Source: Fallopia convolvulus
Taxonomy: Eukaryota > Streptophyta > Magnoliopsida > Caryophyllales > Polygonaceae
Assembly: GCA_964016875.1 (NCBI GenBank)
Contig: OZ024735.1
Span: 7,425,338-7,489,337, forward strand
Length of the DNA: 64,000 bases
Reading direction: 5' to 3'
Positions 1 through 11,971 of the stretch are shown here, in pieces. Position numbers and translations under genes: made by a program. The notes under the pieces were generated by a model. It was not told the origin of the DNA. It did no database searches and was given only the letters and a program-made list of their open reading frames with translations. The first letter of the stretch is position 1. Each line of letters begins with the position of its first letter.

Positions 1-69
1 TTCCGCTGCGTGTGCCAACTGTTCGATACAATTCCCATAACTGATTTCGACTAACCTAGGATCCAACAA
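1..69 (-). repeat. Fragment of an antisense LTR-like repeat at the window edge
   Basis: This stretch resembles 1107-1200: both contain an aactgt/attcccataa segment followed by a gac(t/a)aacct...gatccaaca end. On the minus strand both begin TGTTGGATC, a typical LTR start. Only the edge lies in the window, so the element cannot be delimited. LTR identity is an inference from the paired direct repeat and the TG start. Confidence 0.4.
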
Positions 70-1199
70 GAACTCACATTCATTAACATTGGAACACCGT
101 CCTCAATTTTGATAATGACAAACGCCATATGAAATAATGCTCTTCGCCAAGTATTTCTAAGTATACAGGTTGCGCGTTGCTGAACAAAGATACAGAGAAA
201 CAAGTTCCCAAGGCATGGGAATCGAGGCAACGAAGGAACTCGATCAAGATGCGACCAACCTCAGAGTGAACTAGAGTTCCCAGGAGTAGGGAACTAATTA
301 AACCAAAAGTTCCCACGAAATGGGAACTAGCTAAGGAGAATAGGATTCTCTCAAGTCAAGAGAGTTCCCAAGACAAGGGAACTCGCGTACGTGAAAGCGA
401 CATCTCAGCACAAATCAAGGGATCCTGTCTAAGCGGAAAAAAAAGCTTCTCAGTGTACCAGACATCTTTAGACTATGCGACATGATGAAGACGACCATCC
501 AACAGTCTGATGTGATCCAAGAGCTGACAAGTTTCAAATTCAAACAAAGTCACATGTCAACCTTAAGGATCAAGCTTGGAGGGCAAGGCAAAAAGCTCAT
601 TTAAGACAAATGCCTCAAATAGATTAGGGTTGAATATCACTCCTATATATACCCTTAAACAGTGACCTTGCCCACGACTTTTCACAATACACAAATTTCC
701 AAACACACAAAAATGAGAGCTAGAGAGCTTACCTGAGAAGACCATTCAAGTGGTGAAAAGTCCCCAGCGGTGACCTCAACTCGACGACGGCGAAAGGAGA
801 AAGAAGGAAGTTCCTAAATCCAAAGGAACTAGGTTGCAGAGACAGAAGGTTGTATGGTTTGAGTTTGCTTTTTCTTTTGATTGTGAGCGTTCACCAGTGT
901 TAGAGTTGAGAGAGTATAGTAGTGTTTCCTAGGGAGAGAGTCCTTGTGGGAACGGAGAAGTTTGTATTCTGCCTTGTAAACACTAAAGGGAACTAAGCAA
1001 TAAAAGAAAGGGGAACTCATTGAAAATCCTCCAAGAGGAGGTAGAGGTTTACCCATGCGGTTTGTTGATTGTTGTGGGGTTCTTCTATAAATAGATGCCT
1101 CTTCCGCTTTTATTTACTTGCTTATTTATTATTTTTGTTGTGTGTGGGAACTGTATTGGACAGTTCCCATAAACGTTTGAACTAACCTCGATCCAACAC
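70..1199 (-). repeat. Antisense LTR-like repeat, about 1.1 kb
   Basis: On the minus strand this region begins TGTTGGATCGAGG, matching the start of the fragment at 1-69. It holds a minus-strand TATA-like box near 640-655 (tatatat) and many copies of gttccc/gggaac. No significant protein domain is visible in any frame. I read it as one LTR in minus orientation lying next to another copy, but no primer-binding site or target duplication was found, so the right-hand edge is the only supported boundary. Confidence 0.35.
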
Positions 1200-1850
1200 T
1201 TTTTAATTGATTGTTTGCACCGAACCCAAGCCATGCTCAGATCGCGCATATTTCAATGAAGGTTGGTGCAACCCCAAGCCTAAATTGGGTTGCAACTTTT
1301 TTATTTGATTGTTTTCGTCGATTCTGAGCCTCGCTCAAGCTTATATTTCAAAGAGAGTTAGTGCAACTTAAAGCCTCGCTTGGTTTACGACCCTTTTAAT
1401 TGATTGTTTATGCCAATCTTGAGCCTTGCTCGGATTGTGCATATTTGAAAGATAGTTGGTGCAACCCCAAGCCTCACTTGAGTTGCGACCTTTTTAAATG
1501 GTTTGCGTTCTTCCGGAGCCTCGCTCAGATCTCTTATTTTCAAAGAGAGTTGGTGCAATACCAAGCCATGCTTGGTTTGTGACCTTTTTAATTGATTGTT
1601 TCAACCGATCTTGAGCCTCGCTCGGATCACACATTTTTCTAAGAGTGTTGGTGCAACCCTAAGCATCGCTAGGGTTGCAACCTTTTTTAATTTATTGTTT
1701 GCGTCAATCCCGAGCCTTGCTTAGATTGCACATTTTTCAAAGAGAGTTGGTGCAGCCCTAAGTCTCGCTTGGGTTGCAACCTCTTTTAATCGATTGTTTG
1801 TGCCGATCCCAAGCCTCGCTCAGATCGCTTGGGTTGCAACCTCTTTTAGA
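1199..1850. repeat. 97-bp tandem repeat, about 6.6 copies
   Basis: Units start at about 1199, 1297, 1391, 1490, 1583, 1681 and 1781, giving spacings of 93-100 bp. Each unit has a cttttaattgattgtt block, a gagcctcgctcagatc block, a tttcaaagagagttggtgcaa block and a final gggttgcaac. Units differ by scattered substitutions and the last is truncated. It lies directly beside the LTR-like repeat at 70-1199 and may belong to the interior of that element. Confidence 0.8.
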
Positions 1851-2249
1851 CTAACTCGTTCATTTTTTTCCTCTGTATTTTCCTGGTATTTTCGGCTTCC
1901 TTTTTGGAAAATTAGATAACAAAGGAGTGTTGCTCAAGGGTTGAATATGAAAGACAAATGAAGTGAAAGAAATACCCTTAGAGTGAAGTATCTAAGAGGT
2001 GGTACACGAGCTCTTGTGAAACCTATCAAATAGAGGTGTTGTTTGAGGGAAGGATTCTATAACAACTTTTTTATGTTTTAATACTATATACTATCAAGAA
2101 GTACTTGTATAGTTAATTCAGATTCCACTGTCATTTTATTATGTAAACAATCATATTTTATCAATGATTTTTCCAATATAAATAAATGGATATGCAACAC
2201 TTTTGTTCATATTGAATCGTTTTGTGTTACCTGGTAGTATTGGACAAGA
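1851..2249. other. Unassigned AT-rich stretch
   Basis: No open frame with recognisable domains, RNA gene or repeat boundary is visible between the 97-bp array and the degraded gag-like sequence of element B. Confidence 0.5.
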
Positions 2250-2560
2250 AAGATCGAAGTTTTCTAGTGGTAGCATTCTTGGTTTAAAAATAAGGTTGTT
2301 ACATATAGCATCTAGCCTAGGTACTTATGCGTTGTCTCTTTGTCTAGTTCTAGAAACGGAGACACCACCATTTTCAACAAATGGTGGTCCCTATCCTTGT
2401 GGGGCATTAGCAATAGAAGCTTCAGATTGTCCTTGGTGGATACCTAATGTTGGTTCCTCACTCTTAGCAACTTCCTCAACAAGGGGTTGTCCCTCTTCTT
2501 CTAGCTGTGTTTGTAGCATTCTTCGGTGGTGCGAGGTCTAAAAATTTGATTAAAACTATC
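2250..2560 (-). pseudogene. Degraded gag-like sequence of element B
   Basis: The minus strand reads as a fragment rich in Glu, Gln and Ser (for example LQTQLEEEGQPLVEEVAKSE) broken by at least one stop. It lies downstream, in minus orientation, of the primer-binding site at 2780-2791, which is where gag of an LTR retrotransposon is expected. No zinc knuckle or capsid motif survives, so the gag call rests on position and composition. A 112-codon frame on the plus strand over the same region has no recognisable content. Confidence 0.35.
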
Positions 2561-2779
2561 TTTTTGTCTAATTATCGTCAATTAAAATACATAAGGAACT
2601 TCTTACAAGGTTTGCTCCCATTTGATGGTGGCATCTCAATGTGTCTTTCTACCTGACTATTCAATATTCTCAACCATTTATTACAAGGTTTCCTGCCTTT
2701 CAATGGTTTGAGCTTTTATTTAAGTTGAAGCTCTCATACTTTCATAATTAGGTTCCATGTGTCCTGGTTATCAACCTAA

Positions 2780-2791
2780 GCTTTGATACCA
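2780..2791 (-). promoter_or_regulatory. Primer-binding site of element B (initiator tRNA-Met type)
   Basis: The minus strand reads TGGTATCAAAGC, one mismatch from TGGTATCAGAGC, the usual plant initiator-tRNA-Met primer site. It sits three bases after the LTR end ...GTATTACA at 2795. Confidence 0.75.
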
Positions 2792-2794
2792 ATT

Positions 2795-3080
2795 TGTAAT
2801 ACCCTGTTTAGAAAATCGGAATGTCACTTGGTGGTAAACCCCACATGGGTCTACTCGGGCTAACTTGACAACAAGTGCACAACGTATGACCTTTGAATAA
2901 AAGGCACGATGAGAAATATATGTAACTTCCCTAATTTACCTCAAGGGATATTACTGTCGCTGCCCTTGGATTGTCCCACCAAAAATCACTAGAGGCTATA
3001 AATGTACATAACATAAATGCTAATTAATTTAAAATGTAGAAGATTCATTTATTTAGAAAGGAACAATGGTTCATTAAAAC
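2795..3080 (-). mobile_element. 5' LTR fragment of Tekay/Del-like element B, interrupted by element A
   Basis: In minus orientation this segment ends ...GGGTATTACA immediately before a Met-tRNA primer site. A GGGTGTTACA-like end followed by that primer site is characteristic of Tekay/Del chromoviruses. Its first 160 bp are clearly related to the end of the solo LTR at 3924-4080 (shared aatgtcactt, gacaacaa and aaaggcacga blocks) but diverged, so it is a relative rather than the same copy. The LTR is cut at 3081 by the insertion of element A; its remainder presumably continues from 9443 but I could not follow it. Confidence 0.65.
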
Positions 3081-3085
3081 ATAGT

Positions 3086-3919
3086 TGATGAAGGATCTTG
3101 TCGTTGAAGCGGTACAAGGCGATCCCCCACAAGACTTCCGAGGAATCGACAGAAAACACCTTGAAATCTGCTCTATATTCAAATGGCTTGTTCCCCATGG
3201 TCCGGACTCTGATTTGAGTGTATCCAAAGATATGGAAGTATAGTTTGTGTCCTCATAATTTTAGAGTTGTTGTTGTAAGCATTCTAAAGTTACGATGATT
3301 TTACTGAGGGGTCACACGGAGTTCCATGATGCGATCAGATATGAGTTTGATGGCCGAATTTTGGGGGAGGTTTTGATGGTTGATGGAATTAAGAGAATAT
3401 GGAGGTGATGGTATTAATTGATTAGGTATGGATATGAACGAGCCTTCAAGAGGATACGACTCACCTCTCGAAAACACGAACTAGAAGACTCGAGCTAGGA
3501 TGTGACTCACCTATATCAAATCTCCGGGCTTTGATCGATATAACTCACGATCCAATTGACATAAACTGAAAAATGAAAGGAAAAGCAAAGGAAATTCTAT
3601 TCAATTGAAGGAGACAAGGGTTTCAAGGTTTCTTGATCAAATCTTGTCTTAAGGGAAAAGTGGAGTTATTTAGCCTTTTAACCCATACTAGATGCCTCTT
3701 GCCCGAACCACCCAAAGTTTTTGAGTTTTAACAAATATTCCCTTAAAAAAATAACATTAATAACACTACCATACATGACATGGCCTTCTCCAATACAAAA
3801 ACACAAACCGAGCATCACAGTGCATGCGGCGCCAAATCAGTGACCACCAAAAAGCACCAGGCTCCACCTGGACTTCTTGCTCATGCTCATGTTGTGAGAT
3901 CCTGAGAATAGTCACATCA
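3086..3919 (-). repeat. 3' LTR of element A
   Basis: This is homologous over its length to 8746-9437. It starts tgatgaag and ends agtcacatca on the plus strand (TG...CA on the minus strand). It is about 140 bp longer than the other LTR because segment 3591-3746 has no counterpart there, consistent with a deletion in the 5' LTR or an insertion here. Sequence divergence between the two LTRs is obvious by eye, so the insertion is not recent. Confidence 0.85.
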
Positions 3920-3923
3920 TCCT

Positions 3924-6861
3924 TGTAACACCCCGGGTTTAAATACCCGAATGTCACTTCGTTGTGGACCTCACCTGGGTCCACCCCGGCTAATCTGACA
4001 ACAATCTCACAATGTGGGACCTTGCAACAAAGGCACGACGAGAAATACAAGAAAAATGTCAACTTATGTTTCTCAAAAAGTAACAAAGTCATGCATGTGT
4101 GCATTAGACAACCCCAACACAACCCTCATTTCTGATCCCTAAACATCAACCATTATTTACAAACATCTAACTTAACAAGACAACATAGACTCCTAGGACC
4201 TTCAGTCCTACAAAACGTTACTCGACTGCAGTATAAGACACGCCACATCGATCTATCCCACCATCATGTTGGAGAAGATTCCTTGAAGCATTTTCAATGC
4301 AGAGTGACTACCTAAAAAAAAGAAAAACACCCCGAAGGGTTAGCTAACAATTCTAATATGAATTGAATAGTAAATGCAACATGTATAAGCAAACTCAATT
4401 TATTCAATTACATAATAAGCATAGTAATATAATAGTTCACATATGGTACATTCAGAATCACATACAAGTACATCACAATATTTAAAATCATACACTTAAT
4501 AATAATAGCATATCGTCTCACTTTAGTATCTCCTCAATCATCTCTCGCCTCAATAATAACGCAATCATAACTCATTCATTCTCATCTGTTAACTTCATTT
4601 ATCTAACAAGCATGACATCCTCCAGCCTTACACGGGGTAGTGGACGGTGGTTTCCACCATTTTTCTGAACCACTCACACCCTCATCATTCACCTTTTTAC
4701 CCCTCGTCAAGCCTCCACTGGAGCACTTGCCAAAATATTTTATTATAATTTTGAAGGGGCCCTCCTACAACTAAGTCCATGATGTCTCCGCCTTTCCGAA
4801 TGTCCTTGATCATAGCTGTATCGGTTAGGTGCCAATGCTTAGAAATCCGAATAAAATATAGAATAGTATGCATCTATTATATTTCTCAATATAACGAATT
4901 ATTTTCAAATAGACATATAGTAATATACGGGGATGAATCCCAAAATAAAGCTCTACACATCATATCTACACATGCAACACATATCAAAATTGATAACTAA
5001 GTAATTCTAGGCGCCTTACCTCGACCGATGATTTGCTGACACAAATTCGAACGTGAAAACTTGAATGATGATTTGCTGACACTAATTTATGGAATCTGAT
5101 TTCCATCACTCTCTCTCCATATCTCAAAACCTACGTAAAAAAATCAAAACCGCCTCTTGCATACACTCCATTAGAGTCATGGGAGAAGAGGTCGAGATTT
5201 GCTTTCATAGGGAGATGAAGACTCAAATTGAACGCATGTAGCCCAGATCTACACTCGCGAACCAGTGGCCAATAGGTTCCGACTTAGATGGACGATGACT
5301 TTGTTCGATATCTCATGAATAACAAGTTCAAACTCAGCAAACAATGCTTTTATGAATAAAAATCTTACGCAATTATGAATAAAAATCTATGCTTTTATGA
5401 ATAACCAATCACACATGTAGGAATATCAAAACACGACTATTTGAAGAATACACACGCAATTATGAATAGTTATATTGGTATAGATGAATATTAAGCCAGC
5501 TATATATGAATAATAAGCCACAAATAGTTGAATAACACATTTTGAATATCACTTCATGGGTGTATGAATAAAAATCTCGGTGTTTATGAAATATCATATC
5601 AAACAAGAATAATCGTCCACTCATAAATGTATATGTGAATAACTTTACATACAATTTTGAATAACTATCCACTAATATATGAATATCAAACAACTCATAA
5701 AAGAATAATAAGCCTTGCAAAAATGAATAATAATTATACACTCATATATGAAAAACGAATTAGAAATATATGAACATCAATATACGCAGAAAGAATATCT
5801 AGGCATGCATATATAAATAGCAATACTAATTGATCATTTATTCAACTCAATTAATACATTTATTCAACTCATATTATAAAACTGGATAATTCTATATCAA
5901 CGTACGACTTATTCAAGATTAGCTCAAGCATTGTTCAACTCAACTCATATATGTTTTCATTGATTCGAACAAAATTTAGTATAGATGAACAATTATGAAC
6001 TTGACATTGAACAATTACATATATAGGTGCGAACAATTACACATAAATAAGTCTACACAACTAGTTGAATAACACAATTACACAATAAAAATATACTATG
6101 AATAACAAAGCCTACTTGTTGAATATCACCAATTGAGTTCATGAATAACACTCGATATGTTCATGAAATTATTGATATAAGAATTTTAACACATTCACAA
6201 ATGAAAATCTCTATATGAATCATTGAATAACAATTGGAAAATGCGAAGAATGATAATTCACAAACGTATGAAAAGCAAAACACATATGGATGAATAATAG
6301 TTAATGAAGAGGTGAACAATGATACATATACGTACGATTAGTAATATATTTCCGAATGAATAACACAATAATACTACAAGAATAACGCGAAAATTTCCTG
6401 TATTATGGTCGATTAAATGGTGAATTGAGGGTATACGAAGATTAGAATAATCAAGAACTATTTGTACGCTTTTTCTTCGAAATCAAAAAAGATATTGGAT
6501 TTTCATACCTCTATCCATTGTGATACGTTCACTTCAATTCAAAGTAGAAGTACAAACCAATGTATGAATCTGAACAAAGGTGCAATGCAATGACATTAAT
6601 ACTGATTTTGTGACGATGGAAACCACCAGTATTCTTGTGATTATGGAGAGTTTTTGTATTACTGATTTTGTGATTTTTTCACTTCCGTAGATATGGTAAC
6701 TACTGGATAAGATATGGTAGTTTTTGGCCATGATCTCCCTAATATTCGACTAATCAAATTTAATTAAGAGAATACAATGTTTTGGAATTAACTATGTTTA
6801 ATGGTTATAAAAATTAACTATGTTTTGGAATTTTATCCGAAAAGAATATCCATGTATTACA
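3924..6861 (-). mobile_element. 2,938-bp solo LTR of a Tekay/Del-like chromovirus
   Basis: The plus strand begins tgtaacaccccggg and ends catgtattaca; the minus strand reads TGTAATACATGG...GGGTGTTACA, the terminal form typical of Tekay/Del LTRs, which are often 2-3.5 kb long. It is flanked by identical 5-bp duplications ATCCT (3919-3923 and 6862-6866). No internal retrotransposon region is present, so it is a solo LTR left by unequal recombination. Positions 4150-5035 have a second, truncated copy at 12820-13720. From about 5300 to 6400 it is very AT-rich with many tgaata(a)-type motifs. It inserted exactly at the polypurine tract/3' LTR junction of element A. Confidence 0.85.
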
Positions 6862-6864
6862 ATC

Positions 6865-6878
6865 CTCCCTCCCTCCAA
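6865..6878 (-). promoter_or_regulatory. Polypurine tract of element A
   Basis: The plus strand cctccctccctcc is a purine run (GGAGGGAGGG) on the minus strand. It follows codons reading DSKTNPSWREGG, which resemble the usual end of Ty3/gypsy pol. Without the solo LTR it would abut TGATGTGACT, the start of A's 3' LTR. Confidence 0.7.
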
Positions 6879-7900
6879 GAAGGATTCGTCTTCGAATCCG
6901 AGTGCACTTCCAAGTGAAATCTTAAATGCACATAAAACGATACATAGAAGAAGCTAAGGATCATAAATAAGTAAAATAATAGAAAAACCTTGTGAAAGTT
7001 TCCAAACACATGTTTTTCCCAACTTGAGCCTAAATATATGCTTAAGTGTAGAACATGAAATACACATAACACACTTAGAAACAAAAGAAGGGCGCATCAC
7101 AAATCTTTTCCTAGTTTTCAAAAATAGTGAAAAAGAGCAAAAATGCACACATGAAGATCTAGTTCTAGATGAAGAATTTAGATAGTACATATGCTCAAAC
7201 TCACACACATGATCCTTAAATAGGAATGCTTCCTCACAATGAAATGTATAATGAGAGCATGAAGATAAAGTATGATGCAAAGAAGAGAACAAAGAAAAAG
7301 TAGGGTTAAGAGATACTCCCCTGAGCAACTTGACATGGTGACTTCTTTATCTCCTTTCTCGGTGTGATTCTCCTCATGACATAGAAATGGAAAATTGGAG
7401 GGCACCATAGGAAAAGCATCCAACCATGGCGTAGCCAAAGAGTTAATGGAGCTACGAATGATGGTAGGGCGAAACTCGATTTTAGGAGATGATTCCACAA
7501 CTTCCTCCACTTTTTCCTTGGAATCAAGCTTCTCTTCAGTTTGTATTTGAAGTTGATGAAAGTGTATATTTTTAGTAGCGTATATCTCGAATTGGTGGGG
7601 AAAACCCATACCCTTAGAGGCAAGGTTAGCCACCTCTTCTTGGATGATAGAATCCCTTTATTGAGGCCGTTCCTCCAAGCTTTGCTCCCGGAGTTCCAAA
7701 GCTTCAAATCTAGAACTCAACGGTTGTATTGCTTTTTGGATTGATTGATTGACGAATTGGAGAAGAGATTGTTGGAATTTCATCATCATAGCTTCTAGAA
7801 ATGCCTGAATAAGAGGAGGAATGGAGTCTCGATGATCATCCCCATCATTCCTTGCGTCTGAACTGCTCACAAGCACTAAACAAACAAGATTATCCCACAA
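6867..7900 (-). pseudogene. Remnant gag-like and pol-end coding sequence of element A
   Basis: Minus-strand frames between 7900 and 6867 read as a broken gag-like protein. The first part (7900-7658) has a helical segment PPLIQAFLEAMMMKFQQS followed by Glu/Arg-rich sequence. The second (7633-7340) is Lys/Glu-rich. The last codons (about 6930-6870) resemble a Ty3/gypsy pol terminus. Frames change several times and no catalytic motif is present. I infer a gag N-terminus joined to the pol end by a large internal deletion. The adjacent interior 7901-8730 shows no domains. Confidence 0.5.
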
Positions 7901-8730
7901 ATCACATGTAATGGCAAACCTTGTGTTCCTCCTTAGTCAACCAAGAAAGAGCAACAAATTGCAAGTGCAAGGTCAAGACAAGGAACAAGGTATGGCTAGG
8001 CAAGACACAAAGAAATCTCAAGCACAAGCAAAAGACTCAAGTAAAGGACTTATAGGACCAAGAAGTTACTAAGAATCAACTCTTCCAACAAAATCCAATC
8101 AAAGAAAAGCCAAGCTCGGATTCTTTTCCTCACAGGATCAAACTTTTTCCATGCCCGACCTCTCTGTCACATTCGCCAGGTCCGAGTTTTTCTAAGTCTA
8201 ATTCTTTTTCTTTCCGAGTCAGAATCTTTCTTTTTAATGGCTCAAGATTATGATTCTTTTTTAACAACAAACAACTACAATTCACAAACAAACTTACTAG
8301 GCAAAGCAATGCCTTTTTCAAGCTTAAAATGAAATGGTGCCTTTCTCGTATCCTAATCCAAGACAATACAAGTCAAAGCAATTGAAATGTTCATGATCTA
8401 GACAAGGTTGGGTTGGTTTTGACTCAAACACACAAGACAACACTTAAGACACAAAAAATGAAAGGTTGTTTCGAAGGGGGGTTTGAGGCTTTTTCAGTTT
8501 GATAATTGAATTGGACAATCCTTGGACTATCTTCTTCAACCTTTGGATGAAAATCCTTTGTTGAATTTAAAAAGGGCTCAGCCAACACAACAAAAATACT
8601 TAACAAAGACAACAACCACAATTCTAGGGAAATTTCGCAAGCAATTTCGAAATGCTAACAAAGGTGGCTCCTATGAGCACTTGCAACCCTGGATGCTCAA
8701 TCAAAAGTCAAATAATGGAGTACCTTGTTT

Positions 8731-8743
8731 TGCTCTGATACCA
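8731..8743 (-). promoter_or_regulatory. Primer-binding site of element A
   Basis: The minus strand reads TGGTATCAGAGCA, a perfect match to the plant initiator-tRNA-Met primer site, two bases after the LTR end CTTCATCA (8746). This fixes the orientation of element A as minus. Confidence 0.9.
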
Positions 8744-8745
8744 CG

Positions 8746-9437
8746 TGATGAAGTATCTTTTCAGTGAAGCAGTGCAAGGCAATCCCCCCAGACTTCCAAG
8801 TAATCGACAAAAACACCGTGAAATCTGTTCTATATTCAACTGGCTTGTTCTCCCTGGTCCGGACTCTGATTTGAGTGATTCCAACTCGAGAAGTTAGAAA
8901 TGGAAGTCTTGTTTGTGTCCTCAAAATTTAATGTTTGTTGGTGTAGTAATTCGAAAGTTACGGTTATTTTACTAAGGGGTCGCAAAGAGTTCCACGTCGC
9001 GATCCGAGATAAGTTTGATGGCCGAATTTGGATCCAATGGAGGCCGGCCTTCAAATGAGCTTTTGAGGGAGGTTTTTATGGTATTGATTGATTAGGGCTG
9101 GGTATGAATGATCCTTCAAGAGGATACGACTCACCCCTCAAAAACACGAACTAGAAGACTTAGACTAGGATGTGATTCACCTAGATCAAATCTCCGGGCT
9201 TGGATCGATATCACTCACGAACCAATTGATCTAAACTGAAAAATGAAAGAAAAAATATGACCTTACAAAATAACATTAATAACACTACCACAAATGACCT
9301 GGCCTTCTCTAATACACAAACACAAACTGAGCATCATGGTGTCGGCGGCGCCGGATCAATGACCACCAAAAGGCACCGTCTCCACCTGGACTTCTTGCTC
9401 ATGCTCTCGTTGTCAGATCCTAAGCATAGTCACATCA
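8746..9437 (-). repeat. 5' LTR of element A
   Basis: This is the homologue of 3086-3919. It lies next to the primer site and is followed by the ATAGT target duplication at 9438-9442. Confidence 0.85.
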
Positions 9438-9442
9438 ATAGT

Positions 9443-11971
9443 TGTTGACATAAAGATATAACAACAAAATGTAAAACCCATATTACAAAATAGTTGTTTG
9501 TAAGACATAATGTAAAAACACAAATATTTCAAAATAGAACTCTTATTAAGATGAGTCACTAATTGAAAATAATAAAAGTGCATATGCACAATCTTTCGGG
9601 TGCTTGAATGGCTTCTTCCATGCTTTTTATCACAACCATATTTTGAAATGGGGGAAACAAGTAGGCGTTAATATTGAATATCCATACTCGTATATTTTGA
9701 AGGTGAAGGTAGTTGATGAAATTTTGAAATTCAAAAAGTCTTTTCATTTTCATAAAAAAACTTTTGTTAGTAATAATTCTAGAATTTTAAGAATGAGATC
9801 CCAATGTCGAGAAGCTCCTTTATAATGCCCATACTCAAATATTAAATTTGGGAGAAGAGATTTTAAAATACAAAGTTTTGTGAGTATAAGTTCCGAATTA
9901 AGATTGAATATAAAGTAAGTTTTCCTTATCATCTTCAGAAGAAATCTTCAAATTTTGATTCCTTCTTGAAAGGAGGATTTTTGTAAAAAAATTCTAAAAT
10001 TTATGGTAAGATGATCTACTAGTTAGCACTCCGTTTAGAATAGAAAGATCGCATATAGAAAGATGAGATAGGACACAACAATATTGTGCTTCCATAAGGA
10101 AAATATGAACTTTCTTGTGAACTTTAATTAATCACAAAGTAAGTTCGAAAAGCCTCCGCTATAGATCATATTTTATAACAACCTCCTCACTTACGTGTTG
10201 TGCGAATTCAAATTGGAAATAGAAATTTTCATAACCGGAAGCGAGAATGGTTTTCCATCTAATACTAACAATCCTGGTTTATTATAGTTGTGCATTAGAC
10301 ACATATCTTATTAAATTCCAAAATAGTACATTTTGTTTTTATTCTGGTTTTGGATAATTGTCGAGATATAGTGGGACAATCTTTCAGCTCGTGTATATGG
10401 ACTTTTTCACTTAGCTAAAGTGTGAAGCACCCCTCAAGCGCAGCACATTCATAGTCGTGATCTTGTATTAGGGTATAGGTAGATCCTAATACAATCTTTT
10501 AAATAGATATTCTGGAGACCAAGCCCCCATCCTTTAATCTATATTGATCCATATCAAAGTCTCAACCGAGGCATTTAAACAAATAAGGTCACACATATCA
10601 TACTTAACAATTTATATATAACGAGAATGCTAATATAAAAATGATATAGCATAATATTGTTATTTCTACGGGCATAAATAAACATACATTTGTTTATTTA
10701 GCAAACAAGTTGTTCCTGACAAAATTAAATATTAAAAAAAATGGAAATTCACATTTAATAGGCAAGAGAGAACCATCCACTTGTCTTGGTATTCAAAGTT
10801 AATCTTGTAAAGGCAAGTTAGTCAATTGATGAGCGAGAAACGACTTCAGATCATTTCCAAGTTCGTGTTTGGATGGTACCAGAAATTAATGAAATAAATT
10901 ATAATTACTTTATTTCCTCTAATAAATTTAGTAATAAAAATCATTAGGTCAATATAATTGTAATAATTCATATATCCATAGGCTCATAAATAAATACTCA
11001 TTTTATTATCTTTACAAATAACATTATAAATTTATCAAGTCAGCATCATAATGACTTTTTTGTAAAATAAATCACGTTCATATTATATAATTTATACACA
11101 TATGTCGCTATAAATTGTTATACGTAATTTTGAATATATTAAAAATATGTAAAAAAATGAGGGGTCAGAATATATATCGACATGAGCTTTGATGACATTA
11201 TGGGCATGAGTTATGGCACGATCATCAAGACTGGTTGAGTTTTCCTTTTTCCCACACGTTTCATTTTCTTTCTTTTTATTTGGGGATAGTTAGTAGCCTA
11301 ATTGCTCAACCCAAATGGAGAAAGCCTAACTTTGTCCCTTCTTTCTTCCTTACTCTTCCGCCATTGGTTTCGAACAAAGTAGTGGATAGGATGGTGACAC
11401 AATGGCTCACTTGAATTGATGGAAGTAGGCGGAAGAAACGACGACAATGCACGCAAATGCGCCGAAGGCGGAGACAATGGTAGTGGTGAACTATCGGGGC
11501 AAAGGAGTCCGGTGGAATCGAAACCAAATGAAAAGTAAAAAAATATCAGAATTTCTTGCAATGGGTTTTTAAATCTAGAATCATAATTCTTTGAGGAACC
11601 ACATGCTCTTGAGTGTGAATATGTAGAGGTTGAGAAAGAGTGAGTGCAATTTCGTCATCCAACTGTTTTCCTTTTTTAGTGAAAAACAATGGAGAAGGGT
11701 CTCATTACTCAATTCAATGGCATAGGGACCAAGCAAGGGTTACATAGGAGCCATATGCAGTCTAAGATAAGATAGAGATAGCAAGATTGGATGGAGGTGA
11801 GGGGACATCAATGTCGCTAATGCCCTATTCATGCAAATTGTAAATGGAGCTCAAGCTCAGGGAGAGTTTAAATACAAAAGAGATGATATATAATTAAGGA
11901 AACCAAGATGGTGTGGTGGTCTCAGGAGCACGCGTGAGGTTGGGCATGAGGTTAGGAGTTTGACTCCCACT
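9443..11971. other. Unassigned AT-rich intergenic sequence
   Basis: Part of this may be the remainder of element B's LTR, split by element A. I see no coding region, repeat boundary or RNA gene that I can support. Short frames at 9559-9932 and 11298-11561 show no domain. Confidence 0.5.

Larger units (their letters stand above)
3086..9437 (-). mobile_element. Element A: complete non-autonomous LTR retrotransposon, antisense
   Basis: Two long direct repeats (3086-3919 and 8746-9437) flank an interior that has a primer-binding site at the correct end, and the whole is bounded by identical 5-bp duplications ATAGT (3081-3085 and 9438-9442). In minus orientation the LTRs run TGATGTGACTAT...CTTCATCA. 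When the nested solo LTR and its duplication are removed, the interior is only about 1.9 kb. It keeps a short gag-like region and what looks like the last codons of pol, with no protease, RT or integrase. It would depend on an autonomous relative for movement. Confidence 0.85.

Noticed and set aside
2203..2541. 112-codon plus-strand open frame
   Set aside because: It has no domain and overlaps antisense gag-like sequence positioned correctly behind a primer-binding site. It is more likely a shadow frame.
7541..8767. Plus-strand frames at 7541-7744 and 8522-8767
   Set aside because: They lie antisense to the interior of element A, whose orientation is fixed by its primer site and purine tract. 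They show no domain.
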